Assembly (NCBI RefSeq): GCF_000961885.1
Contig: NZ_JZKH01000055.1
Span: forward strand, 1-52,160
Reading direction: 5' to 3'
Length of the DNA: 52,160 nt
From: Streptomyces rubellomurinus
GTDB taxonomy: Bacteria; Actinomycetota; Actinomycetes; Streptomycetales; Streptomycetaceae
Each line of letters starts with the position of its first letter. Position 1 is the stretch's first letter. A program made the position numbers and the translations under genes. The notes under the pieces are model-generated. The model saw only the letters and a program-made list of their open reading frames with translations, had not been told where the DNA came from and made no database searches. Positions 1-8,551 of this stretch are shown here, one piece after another.

Positions 1-807
1 GACCCCGACCGCCCCGGCCGGGCCACGCTCGCCAACGGCACCACCCCCGCGGTCGGCATGGCCGCCGGGGTGCTGGCCGCCACCGCCCTCGTGCAGTACG
101 CCCCCGCCCCCACCCGCACCGTCTACCTGCTGCTCCTCCTCCTCTTCACCGCGCAGGCCGCCGCAGTCCTGCTCACCCCCGAGACCGCCCGCCCCCACCC
201 CGGCGCATGGCGCTCGCTGCGCCCCGCGATCGCCGTCGCCCCCGCCTCCCGGCCGGCCCTCGCCCTCGCCACGCCCGGCATCGCCGCCGCCTGGGCCCTG
301 GGCGGCTTCTACTCCTCCCTCGGCCCCTCGCTCGCCCGACTCATCGACCCGCACACCGCCCCCGCCACCGGCGGCCTGGTCTTCTTCACCCTGACCGCCG
401 CGGCCGGCCTCGCCGGCCACACCGCCCGGGCGCTGCCCGCCCGCACCGTGAGCCTCGCCGGCACCGCGCTCCTGGTCCCGGGAGCCCTGCTGACCCTGAG
501 CGCCCCCCACCTGCACAGCCTGTCCGCGCTGTTCGCCGGCACCGCCCTGGCGGGCGCGGGCTTCGGCGCCGTCACCCAGGCAGCCCTGCGCCTGCTGCTG
601 CCCCCGGCCGCCCCCGGCGAACGCGCCGGCACCCTCGCCGCCTACTACGTCCTCAGCTACCTGGCCATGAGCATCCCCGCGGTCCTCGCCGGCCTGCTGA
701 CCAACCTGTACGGCCTGTGGACCGCCGTCACGCTCCACGCCGCGACCGTCGTCCTACTGGCCCTGACCGGCCTCGCCCGCACCGCGCGGCAGCCGCGCAC
801 CGCCTGA
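1..807 (+). CDS. MFS transporter, C-terminal part (5' end outside window)
   Basis: The reading frame is open from base 1 to the stop at 805-807, so the window holds the last 268 codons of a longer protein. The translation is a run of Ala/Leu/Gly-rich hydrophobic segments separated by short Arg/Pro/His loops. About seven or eight membrane helices are visible, as expected for the C-terminal half of a major facilitator exporter. The ATG at 58 lies inside a hydrophobic segment and is not the start. The gene lies 94 bp before a hydrolase on the same strand and probably moves a substrate or product of that cluster across the membrane. The substrate cannot be read from the sequence. Confidence 0.75.
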   Translation, partial: DPDRPGRATLANGTTPAVGMAAGVLAATALVQYAPAPTRTVYLLLLLLFTAQAAAVLLTPETARPHPGAWRSLRPAIAVAPASRPALALATPGIAAAWALGGFYSSLGPSLARLIDPHTAPATGGLVFFTLTAAAGLAGHTARALPARTVSLAGTALLVPGALLTLSAPHLHSLSALFAGTALAGAGFGAVTQAALRLLLPPAAPGERAGTLAAYYVLSYLAMSIPAVLAGLLTNLYGLWTAVTLHAATVVLLALTGLARTARQPRTA

Positions 808-845
808 CCGGGCCCCGCCGCCCCGCCCCGAAACCGCCCCGCTGC

Positions 846-884
846 GCACCGGCCACCGCCCCGCACCGGCCACCGCCCCGCACC
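846..884. repeat. 17-bp tandem repeat between MFS and MBL genes
   Basis: A 17-bp unit beginning gcaccggccaccgcc occurs perfectly twice (846-862 and 863-879), followed by a partial third copy. It fills most of the short gap before the ribosome site of the next gene. A role is not evident, and slippage of GC-rich spacer DNA would explain it. Confidence 0.7.
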
Positions 885-901
885 GCCGAAAGGACCCACC
901 G

Positions 902-1834
902 ATGAGCACCGCCACGCCCCGCCCGGCCACCCCCTCCACGACCACGGGATGGAGCCTCGGCGACATCACCGTGCGCCGCATCGACGAGATCGAACTGCCC
1001 CGGGAGACCGGCCCCTGGCTGCTGCCGGCCGCCACCAAGGACGTCCTGGACGAGGCCGCCTGGCTGCGCCCCGACTTCGCCGACGCGGACGTCCCGCGGC
1101 TCGCGAGCCACAGCTTCGCGGTCGAGGCCGGCGGTCTGCGGATCCTCGTCGACACCGGCATCGGCAACGGCAAGAACCGCGCCAACCCGGCCTGGAACGC
1201 CCTGGACACCGACTTCCCGCAGCGGCTGACGGCGGCCGGCTTCCCTCCCGAATCCGTGGACCTGGTGATCACCACACACCTGCACACCGACCACGTCGGC
1301 TGGAACACCCGCCTCGTCGGCGAGGACTGGGTCCCCACCTTCCCCCACGCCCGCTACCTCACCAGCCGCACCGAGTGGGACCACTGGGCCGGCACCGACC
1401 TGGACGAAGCCCGCGCCCAGATGTTCCGCGACTCCGTCCACCCCGTCCGCGACGCCGGACAGTACGACCCCGTGGCCGTGCCCGAGCAGGGGCACGAGGT
1501 GGCGCCGGGCGTCCTCCTGGTCCCGGCCCCGGGCCACACCCCGGGGCAGGTCGCCGTGGAACTGCGCGGCAGCCACCGCCGGGCGCTGATCACCGGCGAC
1601 AGCATCCACCACCCCGTCCAGCTGTCCCACCCCCACGTGCACAGCTGCGTCGACACCGACCCGGCCCAGGCCGTGCGCACCCGCGCCCGGCTGCTCGAAG
1701 CCCTGGCGGACACCGACGCCCTCCTCCTGGGCACCCACTTCCCGCAGCCCACGGCCGGCACCGTCCGCCGCGAGAACGGCCACTACCGGCTGCTCGCCGA
1801 GCCGGGCACCGACCTGCCGCCCACCGCGGCCTGA
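902..1834 (+). CDS. MBL-fold metallo-hydrolase
   Basis: This 310-residue protein carries the metallo-beta-lactamase-fold signature H126-x-H128-x-D130-H131, in the context THLHTDHVGW. Further metal-ligand regions are GHTPGQ near residue 205 and GDS near 230, with a late THFPQP segment supplying the last His. The fold binds two metal ions and hydrolyses esters, lactones, thioesters or phosphoesters. The length and the HLHTDHVGWN form match the broad hydrolase/lactonase-like branch, not true beta-lactamases. The ATG at 902 has an AAAGGA ribosome site 8 bp upstream. The gene sits between a transporter and an amidase pair on the same strand, suggesting one hydrolytic pathway. The substrate is unknown. 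Confidence 0.85.
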   Translation: MSTATPRPATPSTTTGWSLGDITVRRIDEIELPRETGPWLLPAATKDVLDEAAWLRPDFADADVPRLASHSFAVEAGGLRILVDTGIGNGKNRANPAWNALDTDFPQRLTAAGFPPESVDLVITTHLHTDHVGWNTRLVGEDWVPTFPHARYLTSRTEWDHWAGTDLDEARAQMFRDSVHPVRDAGQYDPVAVPEQGHEVAPGVLLVPAPGHTPGQVAVELRGSHRRALITGDSIHHPVQLSHPHVHSCVDTDPAQAVRTRARLLEALADTDALLLGTHFPQPTAGTVRRENGHYRLLAEPGTDLPPTAA

Positions 1835-1871
1835 CCACGCGGCCCGATCACGCGGCCCGATCACGCGACCG
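1833..1871. repeat. Three 13-bp tandem repeats after the MBL gene
   Basis: Three near-identical 13-bp units (gaccacgcggccc, gatcacgcggccc, gatcacgcgaccg) run head to tail, starting inside the MBL stop codon. The units are not strongly self-complementary, so this is not an obvious terminator. Replication slippage is the simplest explanation. Confidence 0.65.
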
Positions 1872-2000
1872 GCGCCGCCCGGCCGCCCCCCGCGGGCCCG
1901 CCGAGCAGCCGCGGCGCCTGCGGCCACCTCAAGCAGACCCCCGGCCCTTACGGCCTCGGCTCCTGCGCCACTCCACCCTCGACCGAGAAGGAGAACCTCC

Positions 2001-2210
2001 ATGCCCACCGCCGAACTCACACCACCGGAGGCCGCCCGCTGGGCCGCCCGCGCCGGACTCGTGCTGCCCGCCGAGCGCCACGCCGCGGTCGCCGCGGTCG
2101 CCAACCACATCCACAGCGTCGTCGCGGTCCTGCGCGAGCTGGACTTCGCGGACGTCCCGCCCGCCGCCGCCTACCGCGCCGGACAGGAGGAACACCATGC
2201 GGCCGCATGA
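2001..2210 (+). CDS. AtzG-like (DUF4089) small amidase partner
   Basis: This 69-residue acidic helical protein matches the DUF4089/AtzG pattern: a short N-terminal helix, an 'LVLPAERHAAVAA' helix, then 'VLRELDFADVPPA' and a disordered tail. AtzG proteins resemble GatC and form a complex with an AtzE-type amidase. The ATG at 2001 follows a strong GAGAAGGAG ribosome site. The stop overlaps the amidase start by 14 bp, so translation is probably coupled and the two products likely assemble together. It is identified by length, motif spacing and this overlap. Confidence 0.75.
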   Translation: MPTAELTPPEAARWAARAGLVLPAERHAAVAAVANHIHSVVAVLRELDFADVPPAAAYRAGQEEHHAAA

Positions 2211-3588
2211 GCTGTCCCTCGCCGCCGCCGCCGACGCGATCCGCGCCCGGCGACTGTCCCCCGTCGAACTGGTCGACTCCGTCCTCGACCGCCTCGACCG
2301 GGTGGAACCGCACCTCGGCGCCTACGTCACGGTCACCGCCCAGCAGGCGCGCCGGGCCGCACGCGAAGCCGAACACGAAGCGGCCCACGGCCGTTACCGG
2401 GGACCGCTGCACGGTATCCCGATGGCACTCAAGGACCTGATCGACGTCAGCGGGATGGCCACCACGGCCAGCTCCCGGGTCCGCGCCGGCCACCGCGCGA
2501 CAGCCGACAGCACCGTCGCCACGCGCCTGAACGCAGCCGGCGCCATCCTGCTCGGCAAGACCCACACCCACGAGTTCGCGTTCGGCCTGACCACCCCGCA
2601 GACCCGCAACGCCTGGGCCCGCGACCGGGTCGCCGGCGGCTCCAGCGGCGGCTCCGCGGTCGCCGTCGCATCGGGCACCGCGACCTTCGCCCTGGGCACC
2701 GACACCGGCGGGTCGATCCGGGTGCCCGCCGCGCTCAACGGGGTCGTCGGCCTCAAACCGACCTACGGCCTCGTCCCCCGCCACGGCGTCACCTCCCTGT
2801 CCTGGTCGCTCGACCACGTCGGTCCGATCACCCGCACCGTCGAGGACGCCGCCCTGGTCCTGACCGCGCTGGCCGGACACGATCCGCGCGACCCCGCCTC
2901 GCTGCCCCAGCCCGCCACGCACTACCGGCCCGGTACCGGCACGGACCTGACGGGGCTGCGCATCGGCCTGCCGCGCAGCTACTACTTCGACCACGTCCAC
3001 CCGCAGGTGGAGGCCGCCGTTCGGCACGCCATCGGACAGCTGGAAGCCCTGGGCGCACGCCTCGTCGACGTCGACATCCCGATGACCCGCTACATCCAGG
3101 CCACCCAGTGGGGCCTGATGGTGCCGGAGGCCGGCGCCTACCACGAGGGCAGCCTGCGCACGGTCCCCGAGCTGTACCGGGACGACGTCCGCGTCCTCCT
3201 GGAAGCCGGCGAACTGATGACCGCCGGGGACTACCTGCGCGCCCAACGCTCCCGCACACTCATGCGCGCCCAGTGGGCACGGATGCTGGAGGAGGTCGAC
3301 GTGATCGCCGCCCCGAGCGTCCCGACGACCGCGGTCGGGGCCGGCGAGGAGACGCTCACCTGGCCCGACGGCACAGTCGAGAGCGTCTCCGACGCCTACG
3401 TGCGCCTCTGCGCCCCCGCCAACATCACCGGGGTGCCCGCCCTGACCGTCCCGGTCGGCCACGACCCGGCGGGCCTGCCGATCGGCATGCAACTGCTCGG
3501 CCGCCCCCTCGGCGAGCCCGTCCTCCTACGGGTCGGCCACGCCTACGAGCAGACGCAGCCCGCCCGGGCACTCGCCCGCGCGGCCTGA
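2197..3588 (+). CDS. Amidase signature family hydrolase (AtzE/GatA-like)
   Basis: This 463-residue amidase-signature enzyme shows the full Ser-cisSer-Lys triad: K79 in MALKDLID, cis-Ser S149 in the GGSSGGS loop, and nucleophile S173 in DTGGSIRVPAA. The C-terminal GLPIGMQLLG motif is intact, and length and motif spacing are normal. The family hydrolyses amides, and AtzE members with an AtzG partner act on carboxybiuret in s-triazine ring breakdown. The overlapping small AtzG-like gene suggests a similar two-subunit enzyme here, but the substrate could be another amide, urea derivative or carbamate. The start at ATG 2197 has an AGGAGG ribosome site 5 bp upstream, inside the preceding gene. Confidence 0.9.
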   Translation: MRPHELSLAAAADAIRARRLSPVELVDSVLDRLDRVEPHLGAYVTVTAQQARRAAREAEHEAAHGRYRGPLHGIPMALKDLIDVSGMATTASSRVRAGHRATADSTVATRLNAAGAILLGKTHTHEFAFGLTTPQTRNAWARDRVAGGSSGGSAVAVASGTATFALGTDTGGSIRVPAALNGVVGLKPTYGLVPRHGVTSLSWSLDHVGPITRTVEDAALVLTALAGHDPRDPASLPQPATHYRPGTGTDLTGLRIGLPRSYYFDHVHPQVEAAVRHAIGQLEALGARLVDVDIPMTRYIQATQWGLMVPEAGAYHEGSLRTVPELYRDDVRVLLEAGELMTAGDYLRAQRSRTLMRAQWARMLEEVDVIAAPSVPTTAVGAGEETLTWPDGTVESVSDAYVRLCAPANITGVPALTVPVGHDPAGLPIGMQLLGRPLGEPVLLRVGHAYEQTQPARALARAA

Positions 3589-3868
3589 CGAACGCCCCGG
3601 GCGGCGGGCCCCCGCCGGCTTCGCCACCCGGGGCGGGGCGGCACCCGACCCGAGCGCCCGGTCGGCTGCCGCGCCCACGCCGCAGCCCCTCGGCTTCGCC
3701 ATCCACGTTCGCCATCCACACCGCGACGATGCCGGCGGCCGACGTCTCTGGTACCGGTAATGGGGACGGCACCGCACCCGAGACGCAACGCACCCCCGGC
3801 GCACGGGAAGGCCGGGCATGCCCGGCCCTCCCGTCCGCTTCCCGCACGAGAAGGAGGAACGCCCCCGT

Positions 3869-5371
3869 ATGAGGAAAGCCCTGAACGACCTCGACGCCCG
3901 GCTGTTCGTCACCGTGGCCTCCCGCCGCCTGCGCGGCACCGACCCGTGGCTCTCCCGCCTCAGCCGCGCCGCCGACCACGGGAAGCTGTGGATGGGCGGC
4001 GCGGCACTGCTGGGCGCCACCGGCAACCGCACCGCACGGCGGGCCGCCCTGCGCGCGACCGGCTCCCTCCTGCTCGCCTCCGCCCTCGCCAACATCGCCG
4101 CCAAGGGCCTCACCCGCCGGCCCCGCCCCGCCCTCGACCCCGTGCCCGTCGTGCGGCGCCTGCTCAAACAGCCCGTCACCAGTTCCTTCCCCTCCGGGCA
4201 CTCGGCCTCCGCCGCGGCCTTCGTCACCGCCCTCGCCGTCGAATCACCGCTGCTGGGCGCCATCGCCGCTCCCGTGGCCGCCGCGGTGATGGCCTCACGC
4301 GTCTACGTCGGCGTCCACTACCCCGGCGACGTCCTGGCCGGAGCCGCCCTCGGCGCGGGGACGGCCGCGCTCACCCTGCGCTGGTGGCCCCGCCGCAGCG
4401 ACCACCCGGCCGACACCGCCGCCCCCGCCGTCCGGGCCCCCGCACTGCCCACCGGCGCCGGCCTGCACATCGTGGTCAACGGCGCCTCCGGCGCCACCCC
4501 CCTCACAGCCCCCGACAGCCGCGGGCGCTCCGTCGAGGAGGAACTGCGCCGGGAACTGCCCGACGCCGACATCCGGCTGTGCGAGGACGGCGACGACCTG
4601 GCCGCGCTGCTGGAACGGGCCGCGGCCCTCGCTAAGCAGTCCGGCGGGGCCCTGGGAATCTGCGGCGGAGACGGCAGCGTCAACCTGGCCGCAACCGTCG
4701 CCGTCCGGGAACACCTTCCGCTGGCGGTCTTCCCCGGCGGCACACTGAACCACTTCGCCGTCGACCTGGGCACCCACAGCCTGCGCTCCACCGCCGACGC
4801 CGTCAAAGCCGGTACCGCCCGCGCCGTCGACATCGCCTCGGCCACCGGCGACCACGGGCAGCGGCACGTGTTCCTCAACACCTTCAGCATCGGGATCTAC
4901 CCCGAACTCGTCCGGGCCCGCGAACACCTGGAGGACCGCCTGGGCAAGTGGCCCGCCCTCGCCGTCGCCCTCGTCCGCGTCCTGGCCCGCGCCGAACCCG
5001 TACGGCTGACCGTCTCCGGCGTCCCCCGGACCCTGTGGATGCTCTTCGCCGGCAACGGCACCTACGACCCGCCCGGCTTCGCCCCCACCCACCGCACCAG
5101 CCTGGACGGCGGCCGGCTCGACATCCGCGCCGTCGACGGCAGCCACCCCTTCGCCCGCACCCGCCTCCTGTTCGCCTTCCTCACCGGCACCCTCGCCACC
5201 TCCCGCGTCTACCGCGAGGCACGCCTGTCCGCCCTCGACCTCACCGACCTCCACGAGGTCCGCCACCTCGCCGTCGACGGCGAAGCCGTCCCCGCCCCCG
5301 ACCGGCTGCGCCTGTCCAAGGCCACCGCCGCACTGACCGTCTACCGGCCCGAACACCCCGCCATCCCCTGA
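3869..5371 (+). CDS. Bifunctional PAP2 phosphatase / diacylglycerol kinase-like protein
   Basis: This is a 500-residue fusion. Residues 1-180 form an integral-membrane PAP2 acid phosphatase domain with the three-part site: KGLTRRPRP near 77, SFPSGHSAS near 107, and SRVYVGVHYPGD near 142. Residues 200-500 form a diacylglycerol kinase catalytic domain with GGDGSVN near 285 and PGGTLNHFAVD near 305. The pair would dephosphorylate and phosphorylate lipid head groups or lipid carriers at the membrane. The start at ATG 3869 is chosen for its AAGGAGGA ribosome site; an upstream in-frame ATG at 3818 has none. This fusion is common in actinomycetes. The gene is convergent with the DedA gene. Confidence 0.9.
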   Translation: MRKALNDLDARLFVTVASRRLRGTDPWLSRLSRAADHGKLWMGGAALLGATGNRTARRAALRATGSLLLASALANIAAKGLTRRPRPALDPVPVVRRLLKQPVTSSFPSGHSASAAAFVTALAVESPLLGAIAAPVAAAVMASRVYVGVHYPGDVLAGAALGAGTAALTLRWWPRRSDHPADTAAPAVRAPALPTGAGLHIVVNGASGATPLTAPDSRGRSVEEELRRELPDADIRLCEDGDDLAALLERAAALAKQSGGALGICGGDGSVNLAATVAVREHLPLAVFPGGTLNHFAVDLGTHSLRSTADAVKAGTARAVDIASATGDHGQRHVFLNTFSIGIYPELVRAREHLEDRLGKWPALAVALVRVLARAEPVRLTVSGVPRTLWMLFAGNGTYDPPGFAPTHRTSLDGGRLDIRAVDGSHPFARTRLLFAFLTGTLATSRVYREARLSALDLTDLHEVRHLAVDGEAVPAPDRLRLSKATAALTVYRPEHPAIP

Positions 5372-5379
5372 ACACCCCG

Positions 5380-5403
5380 CCCCCCGGCGCGAGCGCCGGG
5401 GGG
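5380..5403. terminator. Rho-independent-type hairpin after PAP2/DAGK
   Basis: A perfect 10-bp stem (ccccccggcg / cgccgggggg) with loop CGAG starts 8 bp after the PAP2/DAGK stop. There is no U tract, which is usual for actinomycete terminators. It may serve both convergent genes. Confidence 0.7.
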
Positions 5404-5439
5404 CTCGGGGGGCCACGGCGTCGTCGCCGGCGCGGACAC

Positions 5440-5506
5440 CGGGCCCCCAGGTCCCCAGGCCCCCAGGTCCCCAGGCCCCCAGGCCCCCAGGCCCCCACGT
5501 CCTCAG
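5440..5506. repeat. Degenerate tandem repeat of ggcccccaggtcccca units
   Basis: Short units of the type (g)gcccccag and gtccccag alternate six or seven times with a period of about 8 to 10 bases. The array lies between the convergent PAP2/DAGK and DedA genes and runs up to the DedA stop. One strand is nearly free of T, the other of A. It is a likely slippage array with no evident coding role. Confidence 0.8.
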
Positions 5507-6144
5507 GTCCGCGACGGCCGGTCGTCGCCGGACCCCGCACGACGGCGCGAGCGGCGCCGGCGCAGATACCGCACGAGGAACGCGACGGCCACCAGAACAA
5601 CCACCGTCACCGCCGTGACCCGCCCGACGGTGCCCTCCACCCTGGTGTAGACGGCTCCGGCGAAGTAGCCCAGAAGGGTGAAGCCGACACCCCAGGCCGC
5701 ACCGCCGAGGGCGTTGTAGAGCAGGAAACGCCGGTACGCCATGCGGGAGACACCCGCCAGGGACGGCACCAGGGGACGGAAGAAGGCGACGAACCGGCCG
5801 AAGAAGACGGCGGCCGGCCCGCGCCGGCGGATCAGCTCGCGGGCCTTGTCCACCCGCTCGCGGTGGCGCCGCAGCGGGCGGGTGCGCAGGAGCGCCGGGC
5901 CGAGGTGGCGGCCGATCTCGTAGCCGGCGGAGTCCCCGAGGACGGCCGCGCAGACCACCACCAGGACCATCCAGCCGACCGAGACCCTGCCCTGGTCGGC
6001 GAGGAAGCCGCCGAGGACGGCGGCCGTCTCGCCCGGGATGAAGAAGCTGAAGAACAGGGCGTCCTCGGCCAGGACCATGGCACCGACGACCGCGTACACG
6101 ACCGGGCCGGACAGGCCGTCCAGCCAGTCGATGATCGAGTGCAT
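5503..6144 (-). CDS. DedA family membrane protein
   Basis: This 213-residue protein has DedA (SNARE-associated) features. The N-terminal half has hydrophobic re-entrant segments with EDALFFSFFIPGETAAV, where acidic E/D residues are typical of the family. A second half carries the arginine-rich F-x-GRF-x-x-FFRPLVP motif. Two C-terminal membrane helices end in an Arg-rich cytosolic tail. DedA proteins are linked to lipid-carrier flipping and membrane homeostasis. The start is the ATG at 6144, preceded by GAGGTG; the upstream extension of the frame is not hydrophobic and is probably untranslated. It is convergent with the PAP2/DAGK gene, and both concern membrane lipid or carrier handling. Confidence 0.9.
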   Translation of the reverse strand: MHSIIDWLDGLSGPVVYAVVGAMVLAEDALFFSFFIPGETAAVLGGFLADQGRVSVGWMVLVVVCAAVLGDSAGYEIGRHLGPALLRTRPLRRHRERVDKARELIRRRGPAAVFFGRFVAFFRPLVPSLAGVSRMAYRRFLLYNALGGAAWGVGFTLLGYFAGAVYTRVEGTVGRVTAVTVVVLVAVAFLVRYLRRRRSRRRAGSGDDRPSRT

Positions 6145-6388
6145 CGGCCACACCTCGTCGGGGATCGGAGCCCCTTCCCGCCCAATGTAACGCCCGCCCC
6201 CGGCCCCCGGCCCCGCGTCCTCCCCGCCCCGGGCCCCGGCCCCGCGACGGTGGCCTTCCCCCAGCCCAGGGGACGGGCAGCCGGCCGCACGCCGCGCTAC
6301 GGCCGGTGACGGGACAACGTGCGGCACCCGGTGCAGCGCCGCGCTGCTGGACCTCGTCCTTAGCGTCGACCGGGAGGAGTTCGTCCTG

Positions 6389-6499
6389 GTGGAGAGCGAC
6401 CCCGCGAACGGACTCCCCATCGGCATCCAGTTCGCCGCGGGGTACGGGCGCGAGGACCTGCCCTTCCGGCTCGCCGGGCAACTGGAGCAGGCGGCCCCG
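6389..6499 (+). pseudogene. C-terminal relic of a second amidase
   Basis: One frame reads NGLPIGIQFAAGYGREDLPF followed by RLAGQLEQAAP. This is the standard C-terminal signature of amidase-family enzymes (GLPxGxQ, then GREDLLFRLAxQLE). No upstream amidase domains are present, and the frame runs into unrelated sequence after 6499. It is about 37 codons of a larger lost gene and is too diverged from the amidase at 2197 to be a recent copy of it. Confidence 0.65.
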
Positions 6500-6716
6500 G
6501 CACCGGGTGACGTCCTCGGGACGACGGAGCCTGACGCCTCGTCAGACGGCGCGCGTGACGCGTCGTCAGGCGGCGCGACTCCGTGCGCCGGCGGGCATCC
6601 GCCAGTGCGCGCAGCGGCAACCACCGTGACCACGAAGGACGAGACTCCTCACACGAATCACGCGAACGCCACGTACGGAACGCCGGACGTCGCAGGTAAA
6701 CGGCAGGGAGATCGTT

Positions 6717-7802
6717 GTGTCTTTGGTTCGTCAGCGTATGGCCCGCGGCTGGCGCGCGATGCTGGCCGCGCTCGCCGGGGTGGTCCTGGTACTGGCCGGC
6801 ACACCCGGTCCGGCGCAGGCCGCGGAGACGGAGTGGATCAGTCTCGACGGAAATCAGTCACGGGTGCTGTCGGCGGTGTACTCGGTGACGATCAACGGTG
6901 CCACGTACGACGTCGCCCGGGGCACGGACAGCAACATCTGGTTCCGCTACAACGGCGGGAGCTGGCACCCGCTCGGCGGAAACAACGCCTCCCGCACCAC
7001 CTCGCCGCCGCGCATCGTCGAGTTCCCCCCGGGGCGCGCGATGGTCGTCATCCGAGGCACGGACGGGGAGATCTGGTACAGCCAGGCGAACAACGGGTCC
7101 CTGAACTTCTGGACGGACTGGGTGCGGCTCCCCGCCGGTGCCAACGCGATCGGCAGCCCGATCCTCACCATCAGCTCGGCCACCCGGGACCTCATGATCG
7201 AGGCACCGAACACCTACCGGCGCATCAACACCACCTTCCTGAGGAACTACAACGGAACACTGACCTCCAGCGGCTGGCGGGTGGACTCGCACGCGCTCCT
7301 CGGCACCAACGCCACGGACATCGAGGGCGACAGCCAGATCGCCGTCTACGGCACCGAGTACTACCGATCGGTGCTGCGCAGCTTCTTCACGGGCACCGAC
7401 CACCACGTGTGGCGCGAGACGACGGATCCCACGACCGGCGCGGTCCTGGACCTGTCCGAGGTGAACGGCGGCGGCGAGTGCGCCAGCGGCGTGGGGGCGG
7501 CGCGGCTCGGGAACCAGTCCACCGTGGTCGGCCCCGGTCAGCCGGGCTACGCCGAGCAGCAGCGCGTCATGATCTCCTGCATCGGAAACGACGGATACGT
7601 GTGGGAGACCACGTCGAGCGACGGCGGCCGCACCTTCGACGGCTGGCGCCGCCCGGCCGGTTCCCCGGCCCCGTCCGCCTCGACACCGGCGGTGTTCCCG
7701 ACACCCCTGGGGAACACCTCGTGGACGATCACGATCAGGTGGAACGGCGCCAGGAGCGGCCTGTTCCCCGACAACGCGGTGATCTCGAAGCGCATCTGGT
7801 AG
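6717..7802 (+). CDS. Secreted beta-propeller-like hypothetical protein
   Basis: This 361-residue protein has a classical Sec signal peptide: Arg-rich N-region, hydrophobic core at residues 15-29, and an AQA-AE cleavage site near 36. The mature part has repeated short beta segments with patterns such as ARGTDSNIWFRYNGGSWHPL, IRGTDGEIWY and FTGTDHHVWRETT. The repeated G-T-D-x-x-x-W core resembles propeller lectin or tectonin-like blades of secreted actinomycete proteins. The start is GTG 6717 with AGGGAG upstream. No catalytic motif is visible. It may bind glycans or another surface ligand, which is inference from the repeats only. It stands alone. Confidence 0.7.
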   Translation: MSLVRQRMARGWRAMLAALAGVVLVLAGTPGPAQAAETEWISLDGNQSRVLSAVYSVTINGATYDVARGTDSNIWFRYNGGSWHPLGGNNASRTTSPPRIVEFPPGRAMVVIRGTDGEIWYSQANNGSLNFWTDWVRLPAGANAIGSPILTISSATRDLMIEAPNTYRRINTTFLRNYNGTLTSSGWRVDSHALLGTNATDIEGDSQIAVYGTEYYRSVLRSFFTGTDHHVWRETTDPTTGAVLDLSEVNGGGECASGVGAARLGNQSTVVGPGQPGYAEQQRVMISCIGNDGYVWETTSSDGGRTFDGWRRPAGSPAPSASTPAVFPTPLGNTSWTITIRWNGARSGLFPDNAVISKRIW

Positions 7803-8087
7803 ACCCGCCGGCCGCAAGCGGACGAGACCCGGCGCGCCCTGCCCCCAACGCACGCCGGAGGGCGTGAACCGCCGAGCCTGCTCAGGGCGGGCTGCCGACA
7901 GCCCGCCCTGCCGCCGCCCGTCCTCGGCCGTGCCGGGCGAACACCGCCGCCTCGACGCCGTCGAGCTATTCCGGGGCCCGCTGCGCCCGGTCGTCGCCGC
8001 CCAGGCTCTCCAGCAGGGCGCGGGCCCGTTCCTGCGGGTGCTGTTCCGCAGCGACGGCCCCGGCACCGACTCCTGTGTGTGGGCGGG

Positions 8088-8507
8088 TCAGCCCGCTGCC
8101 CCCACCGTCGGCCGGACGGCGACCGCATCGATCTCGAAGAGCATCCCCGGCAGGGCGAGCGAGGCGACCCCGCTGAGCGTCTGCGCGGGCAGCCGGTCGC
8201 CCCAGGCCCCTGCCAGGGCCTTGCCGAGGACGGCCAGCTTCTCCGGGTCGTGGTCGACGATGTACGAGCCGAGCCGGACCACGTGCTCGAAGCCGAGGCC
8301 GACCCCGGCGAGGGCGGTGCGCAGGTTGGCGAGGGCGAGCTCCACCTGGGCGGCGAAGTCGCCGGGCACGACGTGCCCGCTGGCGTCGGAGGCGTACTGG
8401 CCGCCGATGAACACCGGTTCGCCGGGCGCGGAGGCGGCGTGGCTGTAGCCGAACGGCGTCGGGTCGTGCAGGCCGGGCGGGTTGGTGATGGTGCGGGTGT
8501 CGGTCAT
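8088..8507 (-). CDS. RidA family protein
   Basis: This 139-residue protein matches the RidA/YjgF/YER057c fold: 'PVFIGGQYASDASGHVVPGD' near residue 30, a central helix 'QVELALANLRTALAGVG', and the C-terminal FEIDAVAVRP motif with the conserved Arg. Family members deaminate reactive enamine/imine intermediates or serve in degradative pathways. The start is ATG 8507 with GGAAGG upstream. The gene lies 44 bp downstream of the cupin gene on the same strand, so the two likely form an operon controlled by the divergent MarR regulator. About 280 bp between this stop and the previous gene (7803-8087) holds nothing I can assign. Confidence 0.85.
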   Translation of the reverse strand: MTDTRTITNPPGLHDPTPFGYSHAASAPGEPVFIGGQYASDASGHVVPGDFAAQVELALANLRTALAGVGLGFEHVVRLGSYIVDHDPEKLAVLGKALAGAWGDRLPAQTLSGVASLALPGMLFEIDAVAVRPTVGAAG

Positions 8508-8551
8508 GGGGTTCCTTCCCTGGTGTCGGGCCGGGCTCGGTGCCGGGCGGT

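Noticed and set aside
949..3588. A very long open frame of 880 codons starting inside the MBL gene.
   Set aside because: The first 410 codons are the Arg/Pro-rich shadow of the MBL gene and spacer. The real gene begins at ATG 2197 with a ribosome site and the amidase N-terminus.
4295..6481. Long minus-strand frames across PAP2/DAGK and DedA.
   Set aside because: They are Gly/Arg/Ala-rich antisense shadows produced by high GC, with no family motifs. Real genes occupy the other frames.
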